Positions 17,193 to 26,221 are shown, counted from the stretch's first letter. The stretch: DNA of 64,000 bases from Arthrobacter cavernae (GCF_017368795.1 NZ_JAFNLL010000010.1:1-64000); one strand, 5' to 3'. Numbers and translations: made by a program. Notes: generated from the letters alone by a model not told the origin.

Positions 17193-18250
17193 GGTGTTGC
17201 TCCTTCTGAAACTGCTGCGGGGGAAAGTGTCGTGTGGGCTCCGGCTGCACGGTCGCCGGCTGAACCGGCTCCGGCCAGGGCCGGCACCAGGCGGCCGCGT
17301 TCGGCCAGCAGCGAGGTGACTTCCTCCGGCGTCGGCATGGCGTCGGCGCAGGAGAGGCGCGAGGCGACGATCGCACCGGCGGCGTTGGCATAGTCGAGGA
17401 CCTGGGCCAGCGGCCAACCGGAGAGCAGGCCGTGGCAGAAGGCCCCGCCGAAGGAGTCGCCGGCACCCAGGCCGTTGACCGTCTCCACCGGAACCGGGGC
17501 CGAGACCACGCGCTCCGTGCGGGTCTTCGCCATGACGCCTTCGGGGCCGAGCTTGACGACGGCGATCTCGACGCCGGCGGCGAGCAGGCGGTCCGCCTGC
17601 TCGTCGGGGGTTCCTTCACCGACGGCCACCGCGCATTCCTTGTCATTGCCGATGGCGACCGTGACGTGCGGGAGGATCTTCGCGACCTCGGCCCGGGCTT
17701 CCTCCTCGGAGGCCCAGAACATGGGGCGGTAGTCCAGGTCCAGGATGGTGAACTGGCCGTCCTTGAGGCCGGTGCGCGGACGGGCAGCGTGCGCGGCCAG
17801 ATGTGCCCCGCGGCTGGGCTCCTGGCAGAGCCCGGTCACGGTGGACCAGAAGATTCCGGCCTCCCGGATGGCGTCCAGGTCCAGCTCTGCGGCCTTGATC
17901 TGCAGGTCCGGGGCCGTGGGGAAACGGCCGTAGAAGTAGAGCGGGAAGTCCTCCGGCGGCTTGATCGCGCAGAAGGTCACGGCGGTGGGCCATTCCTTGA
18001 CCGGGGTGACGAAGGTGTCGTCCACGTTGAATTTGCGCAGCTCGCGGTGCAGGTAGGTGCCGAAGGCGTCCGCCCCGGTCCGGGTGATCACGCCGGTGCG
18101 GCGGCCGTGGCGGGCTGCGGCAACGGCCACGTTGGACGGGGAACCGCCGAGATACTTGCCGAAGGAATGCACGTCCTCGAGGTCCACCCCAATATCGTTC
18201 GGGTAGATATCAACACTGATGCGCCCGATCGTGAGCAATTCGTGGGTCAC
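17189..18250 (-). CDS. iolC: 5-Dehydro-2-deoxygluconokinase
   Basis: PfkB/ribokinase-family kinase that phosphorylates 2-deoxy-5-keto-gluconate, the fifth step of inositol catabolism. Visible marks: the N-terminal GRISVDIYPNDIG and GGSPSNVAVAAARHG, and the C-terminal anion-hole and catalytic motif NGLGAGDSFGGAF with the base Asp. About 353 residues from a GTG at 18250; the ribosome site AGAAAGG is 12 bases away, so the start is less certain, but no better one exists upstream. It is the first gene of the iol operon and is translationally coupled to the aldolase-like gene. Confidence 0.9.
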   Translation of the reverse strand: MTHELLTIGRISVDIYPNDIGVDLEDVHSFGKYLGGSPSNVAVAAARHGRRTGVITRTGADAFGTYLHRELRKFNVDDTFVTPVKEWPTAVTFCAIKPPEDFPLYFYGRFPTAPDLQIKAAELDLDAIREAGIFWSTVTGLCQEPSRGAHLAAHAARPRTGLKDGQFTILDLDYRPMFWASEEEARAEVAKILPHVTVAIGNDKECAVAVGEGTPDEQADRLLAAGVEIAVVKLGPEGVMAKTRTERVVSAPVPVETVNGLGAGDSFGGAFCHGLLSGWPLAQVLDYANAAGAIVASRLSCADAMPTPEEVTSLLAERGRLVPALAGAGSAGDRAAGAHTTLSPAAVSEGATP

Positions 18251-18363
18251 GGTAATCGTGGACCTTTCTGTTGAGACTCTGTACCTCTGCGCGGGCCTTG
18301 GCCCGGTGCCTGGACGGCCCCCGCGTGAGCGGGGCCACATCCCCTACTTTGCACCAGAATTCA

Positions 18364-18389
18364 TGTCCTGTCAAAGGTTTGTACTGACA
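18364..18389 (-). promoter_or_regulatory. Two tandem IolR-like operator sites before iolC
   Basis: TGTCCTGTCA (18364-18373) and TGTACTGACA (18380-18389) start 16 bases apart, about 115-140 bases before iolC. They match TGTCCTGACA with one change each. The pairing and the place before the iol operon suggest control by one regulator that also acts at 2599, 3688 and 18879. Confidence 0.6.
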
Positions 18390-18455
18390 TACTTACAACA
18401 TGACACGCGATTCACCCAGATCCTCGCAGACCCTGTTCCGCGAGTCGGGAACCGA

Positions 18456-18860
18456 CTATTTGCGGGGAACGGCCAGCTCGCCGGTGAGGTACTGGGCGCG
18501 GCCGAAGCCGAACGACCAGTCGTTGGCGGTGTTTTCGACATAGCCGATGAAGACGTCCTCGCCGGCCACGCCAATCTCCCCAAGCCTTGCGGCAATGGCG
18601 GCATACAGGGACTGCTTGGCCTCCTGGCTGCGGCCACCCTGCGTAAAAATCTGGATCATGACCACATCGGAGGTCCGCTCGAAGCCAAGTCCGGCATCCT
18701 GGGCGAAAATCTGCCCCCGGGGGTGTTCCGTGACGATATGGAAGTAGTCGCGCTCGGGAATGCCGTATTCAGCGAGGATCGCGCCATGGATCCGGCGGCT
18801 CAGCTCGCCGAGCTGTTCGCTGGAGCGGCCCTGGTTGACATCAACGCGGACGAGGGGCAT
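18456..18860 (-). CDS. Tautomerase family protein
   Basis: A 134-residue member of the 4-oxalocrotonate tautomerase/MIF superfamily. The catalytic proline is at position 2 (MPLVRVDVNQG), exposed after removal of Met1, and the double-length beta-alpha-beta layout is of the Tautomerase_3 kind. Substrate unknown. ATG at 18860 has AAGGAG 5 bases upstream. It lies between the iol operon promoter and a divergent AraC gene, and an exact copy of the 18-base operator word of the ABC importer overlaps its promoter. This points to a task in the cyclitol pathway, perhaps enolisation of a keto intermediate. Confidence 0.85.
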   Translation of the reverse strand: MPLVRVDVNQGRSSEQLGELSRRIHGAILAEYGIPERDYFHIVTEHPRGQIFAQDAGLGFERTSDVVMIQIFTQGGRSQEAKQSLYAAIAARLGEIGVAGEDVFIGYVENTANDWSFGFGRAQYLTGELAVPRK

Positions 18861-18871
18861 GAACTCTCCTT

Positions 18872-18889
18872 AATAGTTTGTCCTGACAT
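18872..18889 (-). promoter_or_regulatory. IolR-like operator before the tautomerase
   Basis: AATAGTTTGTCCTGACAT is identical to 2592-2609. It begins 12 bases before the tautomerase start and overlaps the ribosome-site flank and probable promoter, so binding would block expression. It also lies 69 bases before the divergent AraC gene. Confidence 0.6.
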
Positions 18890-18957
18890 ACTAACAAATA
18901 TTCAAAATGGCCCGCAAGACTCCTGACGTCGGATGCGCCGGATGCTACCGTGGCATC

Positions 18958-19413
18958 ATGACCCCGCAGGATCTGGAGAACCTCGCGTGCCTGCGCCGCG
19001 CCAAGGACCTGATCGACCGCGAGTACGCGGAACCGCTCGACGTCCCCACCATGGCCAGCAAGGCGCTCATGTCTCCCGCGCACTTCTCGCGCCAGTTCCG
19101 CGCAGCCTACGGCGAAACCCCGTACAGCTACCTGATGACCCGCAGGATCGAGCGTGCCATGGCGTTGCTGCGGGCGGGAGTGAGCGTCACGGACGCATGC
19201 ATGGCGGTGGGCTGTACGTCCCTCGGTTCGTTCAGTTCGCGGTTCACCGAGATCGTCGGCGAGACTCCCACCGCCTACAGGAGCCGGGAACACGACGCGG
19301 TCAAGGCCATGCCGGCCTGTGTGGCGAAGACGCACACGCGCCCCGTCCGGAACGGACCGAGCAGGATTGGAGAAGCGGCCGCGGAGGCCGCGGCACTAGA
19401 GTCTCGGTTATGA
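18958..19413 (+). CDS. Short AraC-type helix-turn-helix regulator
   Basis: A 151-residue protein that is almost only the AraC DNA-binding domain: LIDREYAEPLDVPTMASKAL then MSPAHFSRQFRAAYGETPYSY and the second helix-turn-helix SVTDACMAVGCTSLGSFSSR, ending in GETPTAYR. No sensor domain is present, so it may answer to another protein or only to dosage. ATG at 18958 has TACCGT 6 bases upstream, a leaderless-type -10, and lacks a ribosome site. Its TGA overlaps the ATG of the glyoxalase-like gene, a pairing common for AraC/VOC gene pairs. Confidence 0.88.
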   Translation: MTPQDLENLACLRRAKDLIDREYAEPLDVPTMASKALMSPAHFSRQFRAAYGETPYSYLMTRRIERAMALLRAGVSVTDACMAVGCTSLGSFSSRFTEIVGETPTAYRSREHDAVKAMPACVAKTHTRPVRNGPSRIGEAAAEAAALESRL

Positions 19414-19818
19414 CAATCGAACTCCAGTACTGCAATATCACCGTCAACGACGTCGACGAATCGATCGCCTTCTACGGCGACGCGCTCGGCCTCAAAGTGA
19501 GCAACGACGTGTCCTCGGGCGGGTTCCGCTGGGTCACGCTCGGCAGCGACGCCCAGCCCGGGCTCGAGATCGTGCTCTCCGTGCCACGCGGGCCGCTCCC
19601 AGGCCGACGGCGACGCGCTGCAGGAACTCCTCACCAAGGGCGTCCTGCCGATGTTCGTCTTCCGCTCCGACAACGTCGATGCGACCTTCGAGACCCTGCG
19701 CGCCTCCGGCGCCGAGGTCCTCCAGGAACCCATCGACCAGCCCTGGGGTCCGCGTGACTGCGCCTTCCGCGACCCCTCGGGCAACGTTGTCCGGATCGCG
19801 CAGGCGCCCGCCGCCTGA
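19410..19818 (+). pseudogene. VOC/glyoxalase-like gene with frameshift
   Basis: Begins MTIELQYCNITVNDVDESIA with a normal VOC fold start, overlapping the AraC stop. The frame breaks near 19590: after LEIVLSVP the true sequence continues in another frame as AGRSQADGDALQELLTKGV through GNVVRIAQAPAA to TGA at 19816-19818. Loss of two bases (a CA in a CCACAC context) explains the break. With the frame restored the product has about 136 residues, a full single-domain VOC protein. It could be a real recent mutation or a sequencing error. TAGAGT 7 bases before the ATG suggests its own leaderless promoter. Confidence 0.8.
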
Positions 19819-19860
19819 CTCGTCCCGTCAGGTGCGCCCGTTGGCGGCGCGACGTCGCGG

Positions 19861-20313
19861 CTAGGGGCGCGGCGTCCCGCCAGCTAGGTGGGCGTCCAGC
19901 TTCTCCAGCGTGCGGTCGATGCTGGCCGTGTTCCGCCGGGCGTAGCCAAGCAGGCGCATCACCAGGCGGGTGGGCACCTCGCGGGCGTCCCATTCCTCGG
20001 TGACCAGGGTGCCGCCATCGGCCGGTTCCAGGATGTAGCGCCAGATGTGCTTGCCGAAGTGTCGCCAGGCGATCCGCCGGCCTTCCTCGAACTCGCAGAC
20101 CGTGTTGGTCATTTTGTAGTCGATCTTCATGTTCATGTCCATGCCGAACACGGCGCCGGGGCCAAGCCTGGCCGGGCCGTTAGGCCGGACGCTCTTCACG
20201 GTGTTGGAACCATCAATCACGCTGTGCAGGGCCGGCTGGGCGAGCACCTCGAAAATGTCGGCGGCGGGGGCGGCGATAAAGCGCTGCCGGGACACGAAAT
20301 ACGGATCTATCAC
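19861..20313 (-). CDS. SRPBCC family protein (polyketide cyclase/START-like)
   Basis: A 150-residue protein with the helix-grip fold of the SRPBCC group: VSRQRFIAAPAADIFEVLAQP at the start, a central beta region (VFGMDMNMKIDYKMTNTV, RIAWRHFGKHIWRYILEP) and a long C-terminal helix. These proteins bind small hydrophobic ligands; no specific role is evident. Start is GTG at 20313. It lies downstream of sucD on the same strand, but a strong hairpin at 20335-20397 separates them, so it is likely transcribed on its own or by read-through. Confidence 0.8.
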   Translation of the reverse strand: MIDPYFVSRQRFIAAPAADIFEVLAQPALHSVIDGSNTVKSVRPNGPARLGPGAVFGMDMNMKIDYKMTNTVCEFEEGRRIAWRHFGKHIWRYILEPADGGTLVTEEWDAREVPTRLVMRLLGYARRNTASIDRTLEKLDAHLAGGTPRP

Positions 20314-20334
20314 CGGTCCAGCCTAGTTAAACAA

Positions 20335-20397
20335 CAACGCGGGGTCACTTCCGGCCTATCCCACAGGGTGGAATGGGCCGGAAGTGACCCCGCGTTG
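20335..20397. terminator. 22-base-pair perfect hairpin after sucD
   Basis: Arms 20335-20356 and 20376-20397 are exact reverse complements over 22 bases (core GGGGTCACTTCCGGCC) around a 19-base loop. It follows the sucCD operon and can end its transcript, but there is no T-run and the stem is unusually long and perfect, so a dispersed palindromic repeat is also possible. The core TCACTTCCGGCC recurs at about 31628-31639. Confidence 0.6.
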
Positions 20398-20422
20398 CTT
20401 GCGGTGCCGTAGTCTCAGGCGC

Positions 20423-21325
20423 CTAGAGTGCTGCGAAGACTTCGCGGAGCAACGTGGCGGTCTCGGACGGCGTCTTGCCGACCTTGACGCCAGCAGCTTC
20501 GAGGGCTTCCTTCTTGGCCTGGGCCGTACCGGCGGAGCCGGAGACGATGGCGCCTGCGTGGCCCATGGTCTTGCCCTCCGGGGCGGTGAAGCCGGCCACG
20601 TAGCCGACAACCGGCTTGGTGACGTTGGCCTTGATGAAGTCGGCTGCGCGCTCTTCAGCGTCACCGCCGATTTCGCCGATCATGACGATGGCCTTGGTCT
20701 CCGGGTCAGCTTCGAACGCGGCCAGGGCGTCGATGTGCGTGGTGCCGATGACCGGGTCGCCGCCGATGCCGATGGCGGTGGAGAAGCCGAGGTCGCGCAG
20801 TTCGTACATCATCTGGTAGGTCAGGGTACCGGACTTGGAAACCAGGCCGATGGGGCCCTTGCCCGTGATGTTTGCCGGGGTGATGCCGACCAGGGCTTCA
20901 CCGGGGGTGATGATGCCGGGGCAGTTCGGCCCGATGATGCGGGTGATCTGCTTGCCGTCGGTGTCAACGGTTGCCTGGGCAAGCGCCCAGAACTCGGCGG
21001 AGTCCTGAACCGGGACGCCTTCGGTGATGACGACAACCAAGCCGATGCCGGCTTCGATGGCTTCCACGACAGCGGCCTTGGTGAATGCCGGCGGAACGAA
21101 AACGATCGAGACGTCGGCGCCGGTCTCCGCGATGGCTTCCTTGACGGTGCCGAAGACGGTGATTTCCTTGTCGCCATGCAGCACCGTGGTGCCGGCCTTG
21201 CGGGCGTTGACGCCGCCGACGACGTTGGTGCCGGCCTTGAGCATCAGCGCGGTGTGCTTGGTGCCTTCGCCGCCGGTGATGCCCTGGACGATGACCTTGG
21301 AGTCTTTGTTGAGGTAGATAGACAT
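20423..21325 (-). CDS. sucD: Succinyl-CoA ligase alpha subunit
   Basis: CoA-binding subunit of the citric-acid-cycle enzyme that converts succinyl-CoA to succinate with formation of a nucleoside triphosphate. The 300-residue protein has the CoA-binding fold start [15 protein letters not shown], the region [12 protein letters not shown], and the active-site histidine that is transiently phosphorylated in [12 protein letters not shown]. It is 11 bases downstream of sucC and forms the usual two-gene operon. Length and motifs are normal. Confidence 0.97.
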   Translation of the reverse strand: MSIYLNKDSKVIVQGITGGEGTKHTALMLKAGTNVVGGVNARKAGTTVLHGDKEITVFGTVKEAIAETGADVSIVFVPPAFTKAAVVEAIEAGIGLVVVITEGVPVQDSAEFWALAQATVDTDGKQITRIIGPNCPGIITPGEALVGITPANITGKGPIGLVSKSGTLTYQMMYELRDLGFSTAIGIGGDPVIGTTHIDALAAFEADPETKAIVMIGEIGGDAEERAADFIKANVTKPVVGYVAGFTAPEGKTMGHAGAIVSGSAGTAQAKKEALEAAGVKVGKTPSETATLLREVFAAL

Positions 21326-21336
21326 TCTCGCGTCCC

Positions 21337-22506
21337 TTACTTAGCTGCGTTGGCGAGCTCGGCGGCCTTGTCGGCGCCCTCGTCCATGGTGGCTGCCAGG
21401 GTAACCAGCGGGTGGTTGGCCTCGGTCAGGATGCGGCGGCCTTCCTCGACGTTGTTGCCGTCGAGGCGGACAACCAGCGGCTTGTTGGCGGACTTGCCGA
21501 GCTCGGCCAGCGCACCGACGATGCCCTTGGCAACAGCGTCACAAGCGGTGATGCCACCGAAGACGTTGACGAACACGCTCTTGACCTGCTCGTCGCCCAG
21601 GATGACGTCGAGACCGGCAGCCATGACCTCAGCCGAGGCGCCGCCGCCGATGTCCAGGAAGTTGGCGGGCTTCACGTTGCCGTGGTTCTCGCCGGCGTAT
21701 GCAACGACGTCGAGGGTGGACATGACAAGACCGGCGCCGTTGCCGATGATGCCCACTTCGCCGTCCAGCTTGACGTAGTTGATGTCCTGCGCCTTGGCCT
21801 TGGCCTCGAGCGGGTCCGCTGCGTCCTTGTCCTCCAGCTCGGCGTGGTGGACGTGGCGGAAGTCGGCGTTCTCGTCGAGGGAGACCTTGCCGTCGAGGGC
21901 AACGATGTCGCCTGCGCCGGTGCGGACCAGCGGGTTGACCTCAACCAGGGTTGCGTCTTCCTTCTTGAAGACGTCCCACAGCTTCAGGATGACGTCGGCA
22001 ACCTTGGCACGCAGTTCCTCGGCGAAACCTGCTGCGGCGACGATTTCGTCGGCCTTGGCCTGGTCGATGCCGACGGCCGGGTCGATGGAGATCTTGGCCA
22101 GGGCATCGGGACGCTCAACGGCGAGCTGCTCGATTTCCATGCCGCCTTCCACCGAGCACATGGCCAGGTAGTTGCGGTTGGCGCGGTCCAGCAGGACCGA
22201 GAAGTAGAATTCCTCAGCAATGTCAGCACCCTGGGCGATCATCACCTTGTTGACGGTGTGGCCCTTGATGTCCATGCCCAGGATGTTGGTGGAGTGCTCA
22301 AGCGCCTCTTCGGCGGTCTTGGCAACCTTGACGCCGCCGGCCTTGCCGCGGCCACCGACCTTAACCTGTGCCTTTACGACAGTAACGCCGCCGATCTTCT
22401 CGGCAGCTGCCTTTGCTTCTTCAGGAGTGTGCGCCACGATGCCGGCGAGCACGGGTACACCGTGCGCTTCGAACATATCGCGCGCCTGATATTCAAACAG
22501 GTCCAC
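21337..22506 (-). CDS. sucC: Succinyl-CoA ligase beta subunit
   Basis: ATP-grasp subunit that binds the nucleotide and succinate and pairs with SucD. The 389-residue protein opens [19 protein letters not shown], typical of SucC, with [16 protein letters not shown] in the ATP-grasp domain, EVNPLV at the metal site, and [10 protein letters not shown] in the ligase domain. The start is GTG at 22506. A leader of about 260 bases lies between this gene and pcrA, with a small hairpin (GACCGG/CCGGTC at about 22594-22614) but no recognised riboswitch. Confidence 0.97.
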   Translation of the reverse strand: MDLFEYQARDMFEAHGVPVLAGIVAHTPEEAKAAAEKIGGVTVVKAQVKVGGRGKAGGVKVAKTAEEALEHSTNILGMDIKGHTVNKVMIAQGADIAEEFYFSVLLDRANRNYLAMCSVEGGMEIEQLAVERPDALAKISIDPAVGIDQAKADEIVAAAGFAEELRAKVADVILKLWDVFKKEDATLVEVNPLVRTGAGDIVALDGKVSLDENADFRHVHHAELEDKDAADPLEAKAKAQDINYVKLDGEVGIIGNGAGLVMSTLDVVAYAGENHGNVKPANFLDIGGGASAEVMAAGLDVILGDEQVKSVFVNVFGGITACDAVAKGIVGALAELGKSANKPLVVRLDGNNVEEGRRILTEANHPLVTLAATMDEGADKAAELANAAK

Positions 22507-22769
22507 GGTTTAGTGTCCTTCTACGTCGAAGTAGTTTCTGTTCAGCCGGAAACCACGGTGACCGCGATGGCCGGCTGCGGAGAATACGCGTCAAACGACC
22601 GGTTTGGGAGCCGGTCACATTGCGTAAGGTCCTTTCGGAACTTTAGCCCGAAGAGGAGTCCCGCCTGCTACACACTACCGGTTAAGTGAGTAACCTTACA
22701 CTTCTATCGCGTGTAGAAAATCCGCAGCATGGCGCGGATTTCCGGGGCATGACGCCGGCGTCCGGCGGC

Positions 22770-25304
22770 TCACTGCTCCAGCTTGGTCAGCGGGGCGTAA
22801 CGCAGCAGCAGCCGCTTCTCGCCGACGTCGAACTTCACCTTCGCGACCGTCTTGTCCCCCGCGCCTTCGACGCCGATGACGGTCCCGTTGCCGAAACTGG
22901 TGTGGTTGACCCTGTCCCCCACCGCGACGGCGACAACTTCCTTTTGCGGCTGCACGCGATTGCGCACGACGGCGGCCGGGGCGTCAGCGTTGAAACCGGC
23001 CGATGAATCGGCTGCCGCACCGCGTGATGCACCCGCGCCCCAGAAGGAGCCGCCGTAGCGGCTGGACCCGATGGACGGGCTGCCCCAGCCACTGGACGGC
23101 CGGGAGGTGCCCTCGCGCTTCCAGTCCAGCAACTCGGAGGGGATCTCCTCCAGGAACTGGCTGGCCGGGTTGTACTGGCTCTGCCCCCACATGCTGCGCA
23201 CCTCGGACCGGGTCACGTAGAGCCGCTTGCGGGCGCGGGTAAGGCCCACGTAGGCGAGGCGGCGCTCCTCCGCGAGCTCCTTGGGATCCGTGGCGGAGCG
23301 CTGGTGCGGGAAAATCCCGTGTTCCATGCCGGTCAGGAACACCACCGGGAACTCCAAGCCCTTGGCCGTGTGGAGGGTCATCAGGGTGACCACCCCCAGG
23401 CGCTTGGCCTCGGCCACCGCGGCGTCGATGTCCGCGCCCGGGGCATCCGGAATCTGGTCGGCGTCGGCCACCAGGGAGACCTGCTCCAGGAACTCGCCCA
23501 GCGAACCTTCAGGGTTGTCGCGCTCATACTCGCGGACCACGGCCACCAGTTCGGCCAGGTTTTCCACCCGGGACTCGTCCTGGGGGTCGCCGCTGGCGCG
23601 CAGCCCGGCAAGGTAGCCGGTCTGTTCCAGGACTGCTTCCAGGGCCGCGGACGCACCGGAGCCGGAGGCCACCTCGGCGAGGTCGTCGAGGAGCTTCACG
23701 AAGCCCAGCACGGCGTTAATGGAGCGCGTGGCCATGCCCGGGGCCTGGTCCGCGAGCCGGGCCGCGGCCATGAAGGAGGTGCGGCCGCGCTCGGCGAGGG
23801 CTGCCACGGCGCCCTCGGCACGGTCCCCGATCCCGCGCTTGGGTTCGTTAAGCACACGGCGAAGGTTGACGTCGTCGTCCGGGTTCACCAGCACGCGCAG
23901 GTACGCCAGGGCGTCCTTGATTTCCTTGCGCTCGTAGAAGCGGGTGCCGCCCACCACCTTGTACGGCAGTCCGACCCGCACCAGCACGTCTTCGATGGAC
24001 CGGGACTGGGCGTTGGTGCGGTAGAAGATGGCGACGTCTCCGGGACGCAGGCCGTCCTGGTCCTGCAGGCGGTCGATCTCCTTGGCGATGAACCGGGCTT
24101 CGTCGTGTTCGTTCTCACCCACGTAGCCGATGATCTTCTCGCCGTCGCCCTCGGCCGTCCAGAGCCGCTTCTCCTGGCGGTTCGGGTTGCGCGAGATCAC
24201 CGAGTTGGCGGCGCTCAGGATGTTCTGCGTAGAGCGGTAATTCTGCTCGAGCTTGATGGTGCGGGCGTTCGGATAGTCGTGCTCGAACTCCACGATGTTG
24301 CGGATGTCCGCGCCGCGGAAGGCGTAGATGGACTGGTCGGAATCTCCCACCACGGTGAGTTCGCTGGGCTCCACTCCGGAACCGGAGTCCGCGCCGATGC
24401 CCACAATCTCGCGGACCAGGGCGTACTGGGCGTGGTTGGTGTCCTGGTATTCGTCCACCAGGACGTGCCGGAAGCGGCGGCGGTAGGACTCAGTGAGCGC
24501 AGGGAACGCGCGGAACATGTAGACGGTCTCCGCGATGAGGTCGTCAAAGTCCATGGCGTTGGCCTGGCGGAGGCGCTGGGTGTAGCCCTTGAAGACCTCG
24601 GCGACGGCCTGCTCAAAAGGATCGCTGTAGTTGGCCGAGGAGACGTAGGAATCAGCGTCGATGAGCTCGTTCTTGAGCGCCGAGATCTTGTGCTGGATGG
24701 CCTTGGGGGCGAACTTCTTGGGGTCAAGGTCCAGGTTCTTCGCCACGAGGGTGATGAGCCGGAGCGAGTCCGCGGAATCGTAGATGGAGAAGTTGGACTT
24801 GAGGCCCACGTTGGCGGCTTCTCGCCGCAGGATCCGCACGCAGGAGGAGTGGAACGTGGAGATCCACATGGTCTTCGCCCGGCCACCCACCAGTTCCTCA
24901 ATGCGTTCACGCATTTCGGCGGCGGCCTTGTTGGTGAACGTGATGGCCAGGATCTCGCCGTGGTGGGCCCGGCCGGTGGCGATCAGGTAGGCGATCCTGT
25001 TGGAGAGCACCCGAGTCTTGCCCGAGCCTGCCCCGGCCACGATCAGCAGCGGGCTCCCGGCGTGCTTGACGGCTTCTTCCTGCTGCGGGTTCAGTCCCTG
25101 CAGCAGCTCATCGGCGGAGGGCAGCCCGGCGCCCGGGTTCCCCCAGGTCCCTGCACTGTCGCTTCCCGCAGGGTGCCCGGATGGGCCTCCCCCGGCGTTT
25201 CCGGCAGGGCGGCCTGCACCGCTTCCGGCGTCCGTGCGCAAGGCAGGAGCGGTAGTGGCGGCTTTGAAGGGGCCGTCGGCGTAGGGGTCAAACAACATAT
25301 CCAT
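22770..25304 (-). CDS. pcrA: ATP-dependent DNA helicase PcrA/UvrD1
   Basis: Superfamily 1A 3'-5' helicase used in nucleotide excision repair, replication restart and removal of stalled RNA polymerase. The 844-residue protein has Walker A GAGSGKTR at about residue 111, Walker B DEYQDTNHAQY, motif III VGDSDQSIYAFRGA, motif IV QNYRSTQNIL, and VGLTRARKRLYVT near motif VI. The C-terminal VNHTSFGNGTVIGVEG is the Tudor-like domain that binds RNA polymerase in PcrA. An N-terminal Pro/Gly/Ala-rich stretch of about 75 residues precedes the helicase core, as in other actinobacteria. Confidence 0.96.
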   Translation of the reverse strand: MDMLFDPYADGPFKAATTAPALRTDAGSGAGRPAGNAGGGPSGHPAGSDSAGTWGNPGAGLPSADELLQGLNPQQEEAVKHAGSPLLIVAGAGSGKTRVLSNRIAYLIATGRAHHGEILAITFTNKAAAEMRERIEELVGGRAKTMWISTFHSSCVRILRREAANVGLKSNFSIYDSADSLRLITLVAKNLDLDPKKFAPKAIQHKISALKNELIDADSYVSSANYSDPFEQAVAEVFKGYTQRLRQANAMDFDDLIAETVYMFRAFPALTESYRRRFRHVLVDEYQDTNHAQYALVREIVGIGADSGSGVEPSELTVVGDSDQSIYAFRGADIRNIVEFEHDYPNARTIKLEQNYRSTQNILSAANSVISRNPNRQEKRLWTAEGDGEKIIGYVGENEHDEARFIAKEIDRLQDQDGLRPGDVAIFYRTNAQSRSIEDVLVRVGLPYKVVGGTRFYERKEIKDALAYLRVLVNPDDDVNLRRVLNEPKRGIGDRAEGAVAALAERGRTSFMAAARLADQAPGMATRSINAVLGFVKLLDDLAEVASGSGASAALEAVLEQTGYLAGLRASGDPQDESRVENLAELVAVVREYERDNPEGSLGEFLEQVSLVADADQIPDAPGADIDAAVAEAKRLGVVTLMTLHTAKGLEFPVVFLTGMEHGIFPHQRSATDPKELAEERRLAYVGLTRARKRLYVTRSEVRSMWGQSQYNPASQFLEEIPSELLDWKREGTSRPSSGWGSPSIGSSRYGGSFWGAGASRGAAADSSAGFNADAPAAVVRNRVQPQKEVVAVAVGDRVNHTSFGNGTVIGVEGAGDKTVAKVKFDVGEKRLLLRYAPLTKLEQ

Positions 25305-25343
25305 GGTGAATCAAGTCTAGGCGGTGGGGCCGACACTCAACGG

Positions 25344-26189
25344 TCAGGCAAACTGCGGCACAGAGGTGAGCGCAGCGCGGAGCTCGCGGACCGCCGTCGG
25401 GCCACCGGCGATGAACCAGTCCAGTCCGTTGACACGCACGACGCCGGTGTCCCCGCCCGCGGCGTGGACGATCGCCTTGCCGGGGAGCCAGTCCCATTCG
25501 GGGCAGCTGTGCTGGAACCAGCAGCCGAGCTCGCCGTCGGCGACCCTGCCCAGATCGCACGAGCCGGAGCCGAACATCCGCAGCGAGGCCGCGGAGACAG
25601 CGGCGGCGTGCCAGGGCATGGCGGAACGGGGGTCGGCCAGCCATGTCGGGTGGATGTAGGTGGCTGCGCAAAGCTCCCCGAGGGGGGCTTCGGACGGCCC
25701 GGCAATCCGTTCACCGTTCAGGGTGGCAGGATGCTGCTCGCCGCCGAGCCACAGCTTGTCCGGCTCGGGCTGGTAGATGGCCCCCAGCAGGACCGCCGGG
25801 TCCGCTGCGCCGGCAGGGGCGGTTCCGGCGTCGTCGGCCTTCAAGGCGATCGCCGAGCACCAATAGGTGGAACCGTGCAGGAAGTTGTACGTACCGTCCA
25901 CGGGATCGATCACCCAGGTGCGCCCGCTGGTGCCTGCCACCGCGGCGCCTTCCTCACCCAGGATGCCGTCGTCCGGGCGGCAACGGCGCAGCTGCTCCAG
26001 GACATAGGCCTCGGCCGCGTGGTCGGCGGCGGTGACGACGTCCGAAACGGAGGTCTTCCGCTGGGCCTGCAAGCCGCCCATCCGCATCAGCAGCGCGAGT
26101 TGCCCGGCCTCCCGGACCAGCGCCGCAGCAAGCTGGTAGTCGTCGAGGCTTGGATCGAGGTCAATGGCGGTGTGCCGGCCGGTGGTCAT
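25344..26189 (-). CDS. Inositol monophosphatase family phosphatase
   Basis: Mg-dependent, Li-sensitive-type phosphatase of 281 residues. Metal-site motifs are complete: GEEGAAV, the signature DPVDGTYNFLHG, and EWDWLPGKAIVHAAGG near the C-terminus. Members act on inositol-1-phosphate, histidinol phosphate (HisN) or fructose-1,6-bisphosphate; the substrate here cannot be fixed from sequence. A role as HisN is common for such genes in actinobacteria. It lies just downstream of the divergent membrane-protein gene at 26222 and is not close to the iol operon. Confidence 0.9.
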   Translation of the reverse strand: MTTGRHTAIDLDPSLDDYQLAAALVREAGQLALLMRMGGLQAQRKTSVSDVVTAADHAAEAYVLEQLRRCRPDDGILGEEGAAVAGTSGRTWVIDPVDGTYNFLHGSTYWCSAIALKADDAGTAPAGAADPAVLLGAIYQPEPDKLWLGGEQHPATLNGERIAGPSEAPLGELCAATYIHPTWLADPRSAMPWHAAAVSAASLRMFGSGSCDLGRVADGELGCWFQHSCPEWDWLPGKAIVHAAGGDTGVVRVNGLDWFIAGGPTAVRELRAALTSVPQFA

Positions 26190-26221
26190 GCCTCCAGCTT
26201 AGGTGGCGGGATAATGAAGGC

